Source of the DNA: an uncultured Allomuricauda sp.
Lineage (GTDB): Bacteria > Bacteroidota > Bacteroidia > Flavobacteriales > Flavobacteriaceae
Reading direction: 5' to 3'
Assembly (NCBI GenBank): GCA_937911965.1
Contig: CALDPL010000357.1
Coordinates: 1 to 8,698 of the forward strand
DNA: 8,698 nt
Shown one piece after another: positions 1-6,269 of this stretch (its first letter is position 1; every line of letters starts with the position of its first letter). A program made the translations under genes and the position numbers. The notes under the pieces are model-generated. The model was not told the DNA's origin. It saw nothing but the letters and a program-made list of their open reading frames with translations, and did not search any database.

Positions 1-1269
1 GTTCCCTTCAGGAATGAATTCGATGACCACCCCGGCCGGGTCGTATTCGAACCGATTGTTTTCCGTGGCCTCCAAGGCAAAGGAGGGTTGGCCCGAGCCC
101 TGGGCAATCAGGGTCCCCTTATCCGTACTTATGGTCAGTTTCATTGGAATGCGGTCCGAGGAATAGACCCCCACATACCGCTCCAATAGTTCGGGATCCA
201 CCTCAAAACCCCCAAAACCCGGGAGTTCATAAGCCTTATCGTAAACCGCACTGAGCACGGCTATGGAAATATCGTTGTTGTTGAAGTTGGTCCCATTGGA
301 GAGCATGGCATAGGATACGGCCCCGTCGGAAAAATGGGAGAAGACCGAAGTGAAGCCATCGATTCCGCCCGTATGCCCATGGCCCGCCTTGTCGTAAAAG
401 GGGATGTGGAAGAGTCCCAGGCCAAAGTTGTCCCTCAGGGTTTTCATCAGTTCCAGGCTTTCTTCCCTAAGGAGCTTTCCTCCAAAAAGGGCATCGCTGA
501 ATTTTACCAGATCCGTGGGATTGGAAACCACGGCCCCTGCCCCCAAGGGTATGGAAAGGTCCGTTTCGGGTTCCAAGGTCCATTGGGTCAAATAGCGATA
601 GGACCGGCTCTCTTTGTTCCCGGGGTCGATGCTGCCGCCCATATAGGTGTTTTCAAGACCCAAGGGTCCTGTGATTTCTTCTTCCAATATGCGGGCAAAG
701 GGTTTGTCGAAGACCTTTTCGAGGATCAAGGTGAGCAGCACATAGTTCGAATTGCTGTAGGCCATCTTGGCATCGGGCTCAAAATCACTGCCACCTTCCG
801 AGATGATGGAAATCAATTCTTCCCGGGTCTTCGCTTGGGTGTTGTAGGTCAGGTACTTGGGATCATCCGTAAAATTGTGGATGCCACTTCGATGGGAGAG
901 TAACTGGGTCATATTTATTTGGTCCGCATTGGGAATCTTTGGAAAGAACTCCCCCAACTTTTGGTCCAGATCCAGCAGCTTGGCCTCAACGGCCTTTATG
1001 GCCAAGACCGCGGTGAAGGTCTTTGAAATGGAGCCGATCCTGTATTTGGTTTCCGGGTCCGCCTTGATCTGTGCATCGAGATCCGCATAACCCATAGCCC
1101 TGGAATAGAGGAGTTCGCCACCCTTGGAAACGGCCACGCTGCCCATGAACCTGTCCTGCTGTTCCAAGGCATCGAAATAGCGATCCAATTTGGCCCTGTC
1201 AAAGTTTTGGGCCGTGCCCAAAAAACCGGCAAGGACCATCCCAAGTAGCGTAATTCGAGCTTTTCCCAT
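1..1269 (-). CDS. Serine hydrolase, class C beta-lactamase/PBP-like (partial, 3' end off window)
   Basis: The frame is open from ATG at 1269 to the left edge (423 codons), so only the extreme C-terminus is missing. Residues 1-20 look like a signal peptide: a short basic start (MGKAR), a hydrophobic stretch, then GTA before QNF, so the protein is probably periplasmic or secreted. The catalytic triad of the beta-lactamase/transpeptidase family (Pfam PF00144) is visible: SISK at residues 80-83 (nucleophile Ser80, Lys83), YSN at 171-173, and HTG at 299-301 in place of KTG. The HTG form is usual for the EstB/AmpC-like esterase-peptidase branch. A C-terminal beta-rich region from about residue 365 (ERYVGVYSS onward) resembles the lipocalin-like add-on domain of many Bacteroidota members. 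The substrate cannot be read from sequence; a D-amino-acid peptidase or esterase is as likely as a beta-lactamase. The gene is monocistronic as far as can be seen, 133 nt downstream of the qorB stop on the same strand. Confidence 0.9.
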   Translation of the reverse strand, partial: MGKARITLLGMVLAGFLGTAQNFDRAKLDRYFDALEQQDRFMGSVAVSKGGELLYSRAMGYADLDAQIKADPETKYRIGSISKTFTAVLAIKAVEAKLLDLDQKLGEFFPKIPNADQINMTQLLSHRSGIHNFTDDPKYLTYNTQAKTREELISIISEGGSDFEPDAKMAYSNSNYVLLTLILEKVFDKPFARILEEEITGPLGLENTYMGGSIDPGNKESRSYRYLTQWTLEPETDLSIPLGAGAVVSNPTDLVKFSDALFGGKLLREESLELMKTLRDNFGLGLFHIPFYDKAGHGHTGGIDGFTSVFSHFSDGAVSYAMLSNGTNFNNNDISIAVLSAVYDKAYELPGFGGFEVDPELLERYVGVYSSDRIPMKLTISTDKGTLIAQGSGQPSFALEATENNRFEYDPAGVVIEFIPEGN

Positions 1270-1402
1270 AACAACCTTGTTTGAGTTTCCAATAGGGTAC
1301 CAGGACCAAATTAAGAATTTCCATGGAAGGCTACATGCCCCTTTGGGATCAAAATCCTCAATTTTCCTTTCAAACCCATGGAATGGAATCAAAGAGACAA
1401 CA

Positions 1403-2263
1403 TTATTGGTCCTTTTTCTGGTCCAATGCCTGTTTTATGGCCTGCGAAAATGACGTGGTCTCCCTTGAGATCAGTTTTGAAAGTTCCTTGCCCTGGTCAA
1501 ATAGAGCCCCATTGGAAGCGTCAATATCAAAACTTGCGAGGGCTTTGGCGTAGAATTCCGGTATGCCCGCGGAAGCCAGGATCCCGGCGTATTGCTCCTC
1601 GGGCAGATCTTTATAGGGAATTTCCCTTTGGACCTGCCTGGAAAGTTCAGCAGCCAGCTCGTCCAAGGTATAGGACTCATCTCCGGCCAGTTCGTATACC
1701 TTGCCTACATGTCCCTGGGTCGACAATACCACAGCGGCGGCCTCGGCATAGTCCTCCCGGGTGGCCGAGGAAATTTTTCCCTGACCGGCACTGCCGACAA
1801 GGGCTCCGTTTTCCAGGGCTGCCGGAATTGAAACGGTATAGTTTTCGGTGTACCAACCGTTTCTCAAAATGGTATGGGGGATTCCGGAGTCCTTCAGCAT
1901 GTTTTCGGTTTCCACATGCTCATCGGCCAAGCTCAGGGAAGTGGTGTCGGCACGGAGCAGACTGGTGTACACGATCCACTTCACCTCGGCTTTCTTTGCG
2001 GCCTCGATGATGTTCCTGTGTTGGGGGGCCCGTTGTCCAATTTCATTTCCAGAGATCAACAAAAGGTGATCCACACCCTTTAAGCCTTCGGCCAGTTGCT
2101 CCGCTTTGGTATAATCGAATGGGCGGACCTCAATACCCAGATTGGCCGCCTTTTCTGGAGTTCGCACCAAGGCGATCAATTGTTCCCCTCCCAGGCGTTG
2201 TTTCAATTTTTCCACGGCCCATCGGCCCAGTTGCCCGGTAGCTCCGGTTATTGCTGTTTTCAT
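1403..2263 (-). CDS. qorB: NAD(P)H:quinone oxidoreductase 2-like protein (NmrA/atypical SDR family)
   Basis: This 286-residue protein is full length for the E. coli QorB (YtfG) family and resembles it closely from end to end. The N-terminal Rossmann glycine motif GATGQLG is at residues 7-13. The family segment SGNEIGQRAPQHRN is followed by YTSLLRADTTSLSLADEHVETE and then by RNGWYTENY. QorB-type enzymes reduce quinones with NAD(P)H in the cytoplasm and protect against electrophilic quinones. The start at 2263 gives the MKTAITGATG N-terminus expected of the family. The leader is A/T-rich without a Shine-Dalgarno, as usual in Bacteroidota. The gene lies 42 nt downstream of the Rrf2 regulator on the same strand. 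A palindrome matching the one upstream of that regulator ends 7 nt before this ATG, so repression by the neighbour is likely (inference). Confidence 0.9.
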   Translation of the reverse strand: MKTAITGATGQLGRWAVEKLKQRLGGEQLIALVRTPEKAANLGIEVRPFDYTKAEQLAEGLKGVDHLLLISGNEIGQRAPQHRNIIEAAKKAEVKWIVYTSLLRADTTSLSLADEHVETENMLKDSGIPHTILRNGWYTENYTVSIPAALENGALVGSAGQGKISSATREDYAEAAAVVLSTQGHVGKVYELAGDESYTLDELAAELSRQVQREIPYKDLPEEQYAGILASAGIPEFYAKALASFDIDASNGALFDQGKELSKLISRETTSFSQAIKQALDQKKDQ

Positions 2264-2270
2264 AGTTATT

Positions 2271-2289
2271 TGTATTAAATTATGTTACA
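2271..2289. promoter_or_regulatory. Candidate Rrf2-type operator upstream of qorB
   Basis: The sequence TGTATT-N7-GTTACA matches the perfect palindrome TGTAAC-N7-GTTACA at 2748-2766 in spacing, with 10 of 12 half-site bases identical. It ends 7 nt upstream of the qorB ATG, where a bound repressor would block transcription or initiation. The operator role is inferred from recurrence at two promoters of one locus; it is not a known consensus for this regulator. Confidence 0.5.
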
Positions 2290-2305
2290 ATTTCATTCAA
2301 AAAAA

Positions 2306-2716
2306 TCAATCAAATTGATCGACAAAACCCTTTAGGCTCCGCTGCTCCAGGGCATCGAACAGAATCTGGTCGGTTTCCCCGAACAGCTTGTCCAATTCAC
2401 CGTTGATTTCCCTTCCGATTGGACAATTGGAACTTCTACAGCTGTTCTTTCTGCCAAGGACATGGTTCCCTTTGGTGGCCTTTAGGATATCGGAAAGTGA
2501 AATATCACTGCTGGGAACGATCAATTTGGATCCTCCCTCCTTTCCCTTTTTGCTGGCAACCCAACCCATTTCATGAAGCACCCCAAGTTCCCTTCTCACC
2601 ATAACGGGATTGATCTGTATGCTTTCAGCTATCCAGTCCGAACTCGACCATTGGCCAGTATTTTTGGCCAAAAGGGTCAATATATGTATGATGGTGGCAA
2701 ATCGCGCATTGTTCAT
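2306..2716 (-). CDS. Rrf2 family transcriptional regulator (YwnA-like)
   Basis: This 136-residue winged-helix repressor has the size and layout of the Rrf2 family. Residues 1-13 (MNNARFATIIHIL) match the family start. The recognition-helix region includes NPVMVRRELGVL (36-47). A wing with KGKEGGSKL (57-65) follows, then a C-terminal segment with CRSSNCPIG (Cys93, Cys98) and SLKGFVDQF. The pattern resembles B. subtilis YwnA, whose gene neighbours an NAD(P)-binding protein gene, ywnB. Only two cysteines occur in the region where IscR-type members use three for an Fe-S cluster, so thiol redox or electrophile sensing is more likely than cluster binding (inference). ATG 2716 was chosen over the in-frame ATG at 2755 because homologs start at MN.R.A and because the earlier ATG lies inside the operator palindrome. 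The gene lies upstream of and in tandem with qorB and probably controls both. Confidence 0.88.
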   Translation of the reverse strand: MNNARFATIIHILTLLAKNTGQWSSSDWIAESIQINPVMVRRELGVLHEMGWVASKKGKEGGSKLIVPSSDISLSDILKATKGNHVLGRKNSCRSSNCPIGREINGELDKLFGETDQILFDALEQRSLKGFVDQFD

Positions 2717-2724
2717 ATCGATGG

Positions 2725-2732
2725 CAAAGATA
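2725..2732 (-). promoter_or_regulatory. Candidate -7 promoter element of the Rrf2 regulator
   Basis: The minus strand reads TATCTTTG, an exact match to the Bacteroidota TAnnTTTG -7 consensus. It lies 8 nt before the ATG at 2716, implying a leader of only a few bases or a leaderless transcript. The -33 region would fall inside or next to the palindrome at 2748-2766, the expected place for autorepression. No clear TTG -33 element is seen. Confidence 0.4.
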
Positions 2733-2747
2733 AGGGGCAATTTTAAT

Positions 2748-2766
2748 TGTAACATTATTTGTTACA
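2748..2766. promoter_or_regulatory. Candidate Rrf2-type operator upstream of the regulator gene
   Basis: The perfect inverted repeat TGTAAC-ATTATTT-GTTACA has 6-bp arms and a 7-nt spacer. It sits 32 nt upstream of the chosen Rrf2 start and would cover the -33 region of the TATCTTTG promoter. A degenerate copy lies before qorB. A looser TGTTA/TAACA pair at 2760-2778 overlaps it. The palindrome is seen directly; its role as the regulator's own binding site is inference. Confidence 0.55.
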
Positions 2767-3021
2767 TTATATTTAACATAAGGTCCATAAATTGATTTTG
2801 GAACATGCCTTGAGCGGTGGCACTGAGTGCGACCAAATAGGAGCCCATACCCGGGGTCTGCCTATAGTTCTTCAGTATTTCGGCAATGGCCGTTTCCAAC
2901 TGATACCCCCAATTGGGTGGCGGCCAGGGTTGAACGATCCCGTCCCGATTGGGGACGACCTTCAACTTTGTCTGTTATTTTGTCTATGGTTGGGACAAAA
3001 AAAGGCTGGATGGAACGGACT
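2767..3021. other. Intergenic stretch with palindromes and a possible gene remnant
   Basis: No confident gene is present. A minus-strand open frame, with stop codon at 2764-2762 and open upstream to about 2965, ends in the segment ETAIAEILKNYRQTPGMG followed by SYLVALSATAQGMFQNQF. Its codon choice (GCC, ACC, GGC, AAG) resembles the host genes, so it may be the C-terminus of a gene disrupted long ago; I do not recognise the family. Two palindromes lie close together: CCCAATTGGG (2908-2917) and CGTCCC-N5-GGGACG (2941-2957). They share the core CCC(A/G)ATTGGG. The region separates the Rrf2 promoter from the recombinase pseudogene and may contain the left border of the decayed element. Confidence 0.35.
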
Positions 3022-4585
3022 ATGATCACCAGATTTATATGTACGTGTTTCCACCGATGAACAGGCAGGCAAAGGTTATTCACAGCGTGACCAGGAAGAG
3101 CGCCTTCGGCGTTTTTGTTCCACGAATAAGATTGCCATTGGTCAGGTTATCTACGAAGACCAATCCGCCAAGACTTTTAACCGTCCTGAATGGATAAAAC
3201 TGCTGAACAGTCTCAAAAGGAAAAGCTCCAAAACCAATCTTATCCTTTTTACCAAATGGGACAGGTTCAGCCGCAGTGCAGGGGATGCCTATCAGATGAT
3301 CAGCACCCTCAATAAGCTTGGCGTAGAACCCCAGGCAGTGGAACTACCCTTAGATCTTTCCATCCCTGAAAACAAGATGATGCTGGCCATCTATCTGGCT
3401 GCGCCCGAAGTAGAAAACGATCGCAGGGCGTTGTATACGTTTTATGGAATGCGCCGGGCAAAAAAAGAAGGCCTTCTTATGGGCAAAGCGCCGTTTAGTT
3501 ATGTCAACCGAAGTAAAGAAGATGGCCAGAAGTATGTTGCCTTAAAAGAACCTCAGGCATCTGCGCTGCGATGGGCATTTAACGAAATCGTTAAAGGTAT
3601 TTTCGCTGCCGATCAGGTACGACAGAAGATGAATTCTCAAAGCCCGACCTAATTAAGCCGGACTGCTTTTCATGTCGCGGTACGCAATCCATTGTATTAC
3701 GGAAAAATATTCATTCCCAAATTCCAGGATGAAGAGGCTCATTTAGCACAAGGGCAACATGAACCACTTATCTCCAAAGGGCATTTTGAAAGGGTTCAAC
3801 AGATTTTGGACGGAAATAAAAGGGTAGATCGTTCAAATACCAAAATACTGTCGGACAAAAACCTGCCGCTAAGAGGCTTTTTGACCTGCCCCAATTGTGG
3901 CCGCAACCTGACGGGCAGTGCATCCAAAGGCAGAACCAACCGTTATTACTATTGCCATTGCATCGCCGCTTGTGGCTTTAGAGAGCAAGCCAGAACCGTG
4001 AATACTATTTTTGAAAATGGACTGCTCCAGTTTGAGTTAAAAGATGGCGTCAAAAACCTCCTGAAAAAGCTGCTGTTGGACAATTATTAGAAGTTCGTGC
4101 AAAATCCGATGGACGAGAAAAAGAAGATTTTAGAGGAAATAGACCGGTTCAACTCTAAATTGTCAGTCGCACGAAACAAGCTGCTTACGGAAACCATTGG
4201 CGATGCCGAATATCTTGAAATCAAAAAAGCCTGCAAGGATCAAATCGAGAGCCTGGAAGAACGTTTAAGTAAGGACGGTTGGAGCACACAAAAAGTCAAT
4301 ATCGACAAGTCCTTAGACAAGGCACTTCAAAATATCGTCAATATCCCCAAACTGTACCGGGAAGGTGGAATCACTACCAAACGGGCGGTGATTGGTTCGA
4401 TATTTCCTGAAAAATTGGAATTTGACGGAAAAATGTATCGAACCGCCCGAATGAATGTAGTCGCCAACCGTATCTTTCAGATGAACAATGAATTGCCCCA
4501 AAACAAAAACAGGAAAAACGATTCCAAAAATCAATTTTCCTGTCTGGTAGCCCCGGCAAGAATCGAACTTGCATCTAAAGTTTAG
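3022..4585 (+). pseudogene. Large serine recombinase (resolvase/invertase family), decayed
   Basis: Read through its lesions, this is a near-complete large serine recombinase that would cut and rejoin DNA to integrate or excise an element. The catalytic domain begins DLYVRVSTDEQ (3032 onward), with the nucleophile Ser codon at 3050-3052, followed by TKWDRFSRSAGDAYQMI and the family segment SIPENKMMLAIYLAAPEVENDRRAL. The recombinase domain follows from about 3440. A Zn-ribbon has CPNC and CHCIAAC cysteines (about 3889-3975), and a coiled-coil stretch lies at about 4112-4280. Three lesions are visible. ATG 3022-ATC-ACC is out of frame by one base with the rest: deleting one base near 3031 gives MITDLYVRVS. 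The continuing frame has no start codon before ATG 3296, and it carries TAA at 3650-3652 and TAG at 4088-4090. All later segments remain in one frame. The last 14 codons, ending at TAG 4583-4585, are antisense tRNA sequence. The protein is non-functional unless recoding occurs. Confidence 0.88.
4009..4025 (+). repeat. 17-bp direct repeat, copy 1 (inside recombinase pseudogene)
   Basis: The 17-mer TTTTGAAAATGGACTGC occurs here, where it encodes part of IFENGLLQ in the recombinase, and again at 4621-4637 just upstream of the tRNA-Arg. The identity is exact. Coincidence is possible, because a tRNA leader and a coding stretch are not expected to be related. Confidence 0.55.
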
Positions 4586-4619
4586 GAAACTTCTATTCTA
4601 TCCATTGAACTACGGGGCC
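4548..4619 (-). tRNA. tRNA-Arg (anticodon CCU)
   Basis: The cloverleaf folds fully on the minus strand. The acceptor stem is GGCCCCG/CGGGGCT, with a terminal G-U pair. The D arm is GTTC, loop AATGGATA, GAAT. The anticodon stem is GAAGT/ACTTT with loop TTCCTAA, so the anticodon is CCT (plus-strand 4584-4586). The variable loop is AGAT, the T arm is GCAAG-TTCGATT-CTTGC, and the discriminator is A at 4548. A CCA follows in the genome at 4547-4545. The gene decodes AGG. Its 3' end abuts the 3' end of the serine recombinase pseudogene, convergent to it, which fits use of the tRNA 3' end as an integration site. Confidence 0.95.
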
Positions 4620-4620
4620 C

Positions 4621-4637
4621 TTTTGAAAATGGACTGC
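4621..4637 (+). repeat. 17-bp direct repeat, copy 2 (tRNA leader)
   Basis: This is an exact copy of the 17-mer at 4009-4025. It occupies the short leader between the tRNA-Arg 5' end (4619) and its -7 promoter element, and its last base is shared with that element. Confidence 0.55.
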
Positions 4638-4644
4638 AAAAATA
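4637..4644 (-). promoter_or_regulatory. Candidate -7 promoter element of tRNA-Arg
   Basis: The minus strand reads TATTTTTG, matching TAnnTTTG, 17 nt before the mature tRNA 5' end. It is followed by CAGTCC, a context I recall as common before flavobacterial tRNA genes. No convincing -33 TTG at the usual distance was found. Confidence 0.45.
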
Positions 4645-4729
4645 TACTTTTTTACAGAACTTTCCATCTATTGGCGAAGCTATTGAATGAGGAATTGATT
4701 TTTGTGAAGTATTGATTCCCGAAGGGGAC

Positions 4730-5146
4730 CTAGTTCTCCCTTTTTTGGTGGATTTTGTGTTCTTTGACCAAGATTTTCTCCAAGTAGGCCCGGGAAAGTG
4801 GTTTGTCAATATATCCGGAAATCAATTTGTGCTCTTTGGCGATGGCCCTATCAATGGTGTTGACAAAGGCGGAGAGCACATAGACCCTGGGCAGTTTATT
4901 GTCGTGGAACAAGTTTTCGAGATTGTGCAGAAAGTCCCAGCCGCTCATTCCTTCCATGACCAGATCCAAAAAAATCAGATCGGGGAGCTTGTTGTTTTCC
5001 TTGAGATGATCGAAGCACAATTGTATCCCCTCTTCCCCACTGGAACAGGTCAGGATTTCAAAATCCGCTTGGGATTGCTGTATACAGTACCGGGTCGCAA
5101 ATTGGGACACCAGATCATCGTCTATAATACAGGCGGTCAGTTTCAT
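4730..5146 (-). CDS. Single-domain response regulator (CheY-like receiver)
   Basis: This 138-residue protein consists of one receiver domain and a short basic tail, with no DNA-binding output domain. The active-site residues of the family are all present: the acidic cluster Asp9-Asp11 (IIDDD), phosphoacceptor Asp61 in DLIFLDLVMEG, Ser92 in VYVLSAF (Thr/Ser position), and Lys115 in YIDKP. Phosphorylation by a histidine kinase encoded elsewhere is therefore expected. Output would be by protein-protein contact or phosphotransfer. The start ATG at 5146 gives the normal MKLTACIIDDD N-terminus. No kinase gene lies in the window. The gene is separated from the upstream sulfur-transport gene by 97 nt that include a -7-like element, so it is probably transcribed on its own. 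Partner and process are unknown. Confidence 0.9.
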   Translation of the reverse strand: MKLTACIIDDDLVSQFATRYCIQQSQADFEILTCSSGEEGIQLCFDHLKENNKLPDLIFLDLVMEGMSGWDFLHNLENLFHDNKLPRVYVLSAFVNTIDRAIAKEHKLISGYIDKPLSRAYLEKILVKEHKIHQKREN

Positions 5147-5173
5147 TTAAGATTCAAAAGGTTTGGTCAGGGG

Positions 5174-5181
5174 CAAATCTA
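5174..5181 (-). promoter_or_regulatory. Candidate -7 promoter element of the response regulator
   Basis: The minus strand reads TAGATTTG, matching TAnnTTTG, 27 nt before the ATG at 5146. A TTTG lies about 24 nt further upstream, slightly beyond the usual spacing, so the -33 assignment is uncertain. Confidence 0.35.
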
Positions 5182-5243
5182 AGGGCTTCCCGCCCATATC
5201 CCATCCAAAATCGATGTTTTGTCATTATATCCGTCAAGCCCGC

Positions 5244-5657
5244 TCAATAGGGTAATTTCTTGCTCAGCAGCCCATGGGCAAAAGCCCCAATAAGGGCGCC
5301 GAGCAATACGATTGCCATGGACCACTCTCCCGCCCCCACCAGGACGTATATGGGGCCGGGGCATGCTCCTGCCAAGGCCCAGCCCAGGCCAAAGAGTATG
5401 CCCCCGTACATATACCTGGCAAATGACCTGGGATGGTCAGGTAGTTTTATGGGGTCCCCAAACAGGGATTTTGTCCCGGATCTTTTGACGGCTTGGATCA
5501 GGATGATGCCCAAGACCAGGGCCGATCCAATGATTCCATACATATGGAAGGAATCAAAACGGAACATTTCCTGAATGCGGAACCAGGATGCCGCTTCCGA
5601 TTTGTACAGCACCATACCCAAAAGGACCCCTATGGGGATATAGATCAACTTTTTCAT
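5244..5657 (-). CDS. YeeE/YedE family membrane protein, second half (DUF6691-like)
   Basis: This 137-residue protein has four likely membrane segments (about residues 4-18, 38-57, 83-99 and 112-131). The second half of a YeeE/YedE unit is recognisable from GGILFGLGWALAGACPGP at 85-102, with the conserved Cys99. YeeE/YedE proteins include the thiosulfate transporter TsuA; in many bacteria the unit is split into two adjacent genes, as here. The inner-membrane protein probably pairs with the upstream gene product to move a sulfur compound; substrate and direction cannot be read from sequence. Its ATG overlaps the stop of the preceding gene by 4 nt (ATGA), indicating translational coupling and a 1:1 partnership. 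It is the last gene of the leftward operon. Confidence 0.85.
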   Translation of the reverse strand: MKKLIYIPIGVLLGMVLYKSEAASWFRIQEMFRFDSFHMYGIIGSALVLGIILIQAVKRSGTKSLFGDPIKLPDHPRSFARYMYGGILFGLGWALAGACPGPIYVLVGAGEWSMAIVLLGALIGAFAHGLLSKKLPY

Positions 5658-6211
5658 GTGCCAAAAATTAAGGGAAACAATACATGGACCATGAGCAGGC
5701 CACCGATGAAAAAGCCGATGACCGCGATAAGGGAGGGCAATTGCAGATTGCTCAGACCGGAAATGGCATGGCCCGAGGTACAGCCTCCCGCATAACGGGT
5801 GCCAAAGCCCACCAGAAATCCCGCAGCTAGGAGGATTCCCCAGGTCTTGGGCGAAGCAAGGGCCTCGCCACCGAAAAGCTCCGTGGGGAGGTAAGTCGTT
5901 CCCGCACTTTCAAACCCGAGTTGACGCAGGCTTTCCACGGTATTTGTGGAAACCTCCACCGCGGCGTTCGGAGACAGAAAATTGGCAGCGACAAAGCCTC
6001 CCAAAACCGAACCCAGGACCACCAAAAGGTTCCAGTTCACGGATTTGAAGTCCACTTTGAAATAGTCCGTAATTTTTCCGGCTCCGCCCAAAGAGCAGAG
6101 GGTGTCGAGGTTGGAGGACATTCCGAACCTTTTGCCCATGAGGATCAAGGCTGCCATGATCAGGGCGATTGCAGGGCCCGAAACATACCAGGGCCAGGTT
6201 TGGAGGAACAT
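5654..6211 (-). CDS. YeeE/YedE family membrane protein, first half (sulfur transport)
   Basis: This 185-residue membrane protein starts FLQTWPWYVSGPAIAL after Met, typical of the family. Hydrophobic segments lie at about residues 9-25, 61-79, 123-138 and 155-175. The conserved cysteine motif RYAGGCTSGH (Cys144) lies near the third, and a second cysteine, Cys39, follows the first helix (TLCSLGG). Family members carry thiosulfate or related sulfur compounds across the inner membrane using conserved cysteines. ATG 6211 is preferred over an in-frame TTG at 6256 because the latter adds 15 residues that do not fit the family start. It is coupled by ATGA to the downstream partner gene and lies 58 nt after the DUF2892-type gene. 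Transport of a sulfur compound is inferred from the family; the exact substrate is unknown. Confidence 0.87.
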   Translation of the reverse strand: MFLQTWPWYVSGPAIALIMAALILMGKRFGMSSNLDTLCSLGGAGKITDYFKVDFKSVNWNLLVVLGSVLGGFVAANFLSPNAAVEVSTNTVESLRQLGFESAGTTYLPTELFGGEALASPKTWGILLAAGFLVGFGTRYAGGCTSGHAISGLSNLQLPSLIAVIGFFIGGLLMVHVLFPLIFGT

Positions 6212-6269
6212 AGGCTTTGTTTTGGACAAAGTTGGCCAAAATCCCCCAATAATCAAACCCCAAAGGTCC

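Noticed and set aside
334..903. Long plus-strand open frame opposite the serine hydrolase
   Set aside because: It mirrors the codons of the real minus-strand gene, which has a signal peptide and the SxxK, YSN and HTG motifs. The plus-strand product shows no family features.
1270..1402. Search for a clear promoter or terminator between qorB and the serine hydrolase
   Set aside because: Only an imperfect -7-like TTAATTTG and a short TTCCATGGAA palindrome are present. Neither is strong enough to call.
3296..3652. ATG 3296 as the start of an intact short recombinase
   Set aside because: Family sequence including the catalytic serine continues upstream in the same frame to 3032. A protein starting here would lack the active site and stop at a nonsense codon.
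4712..5182. 156-codon plus-strand open frame opposite the response regulator
   Set aside because: The minus-strand product carries all receiver-domain active-site residues. The plus-strand frame is its antisense shadow.
5183..5195. GGGC-N5-GCCC hairpin as a terminator after the sulfur operon
   Set aside because: The arms are only 4 bp and no T-run follows on the minus strand. It also overlaps the candidate promoter region of the response regulator.
6211..6256. In-frame TTG at 6256 as the start of the first YeeE/YedE gene
   Set aside because: It would add 15 residues not typical of the family. The ATG at 6211 gives the expected W-P-W-Y-V-x-G-P N-terminus.
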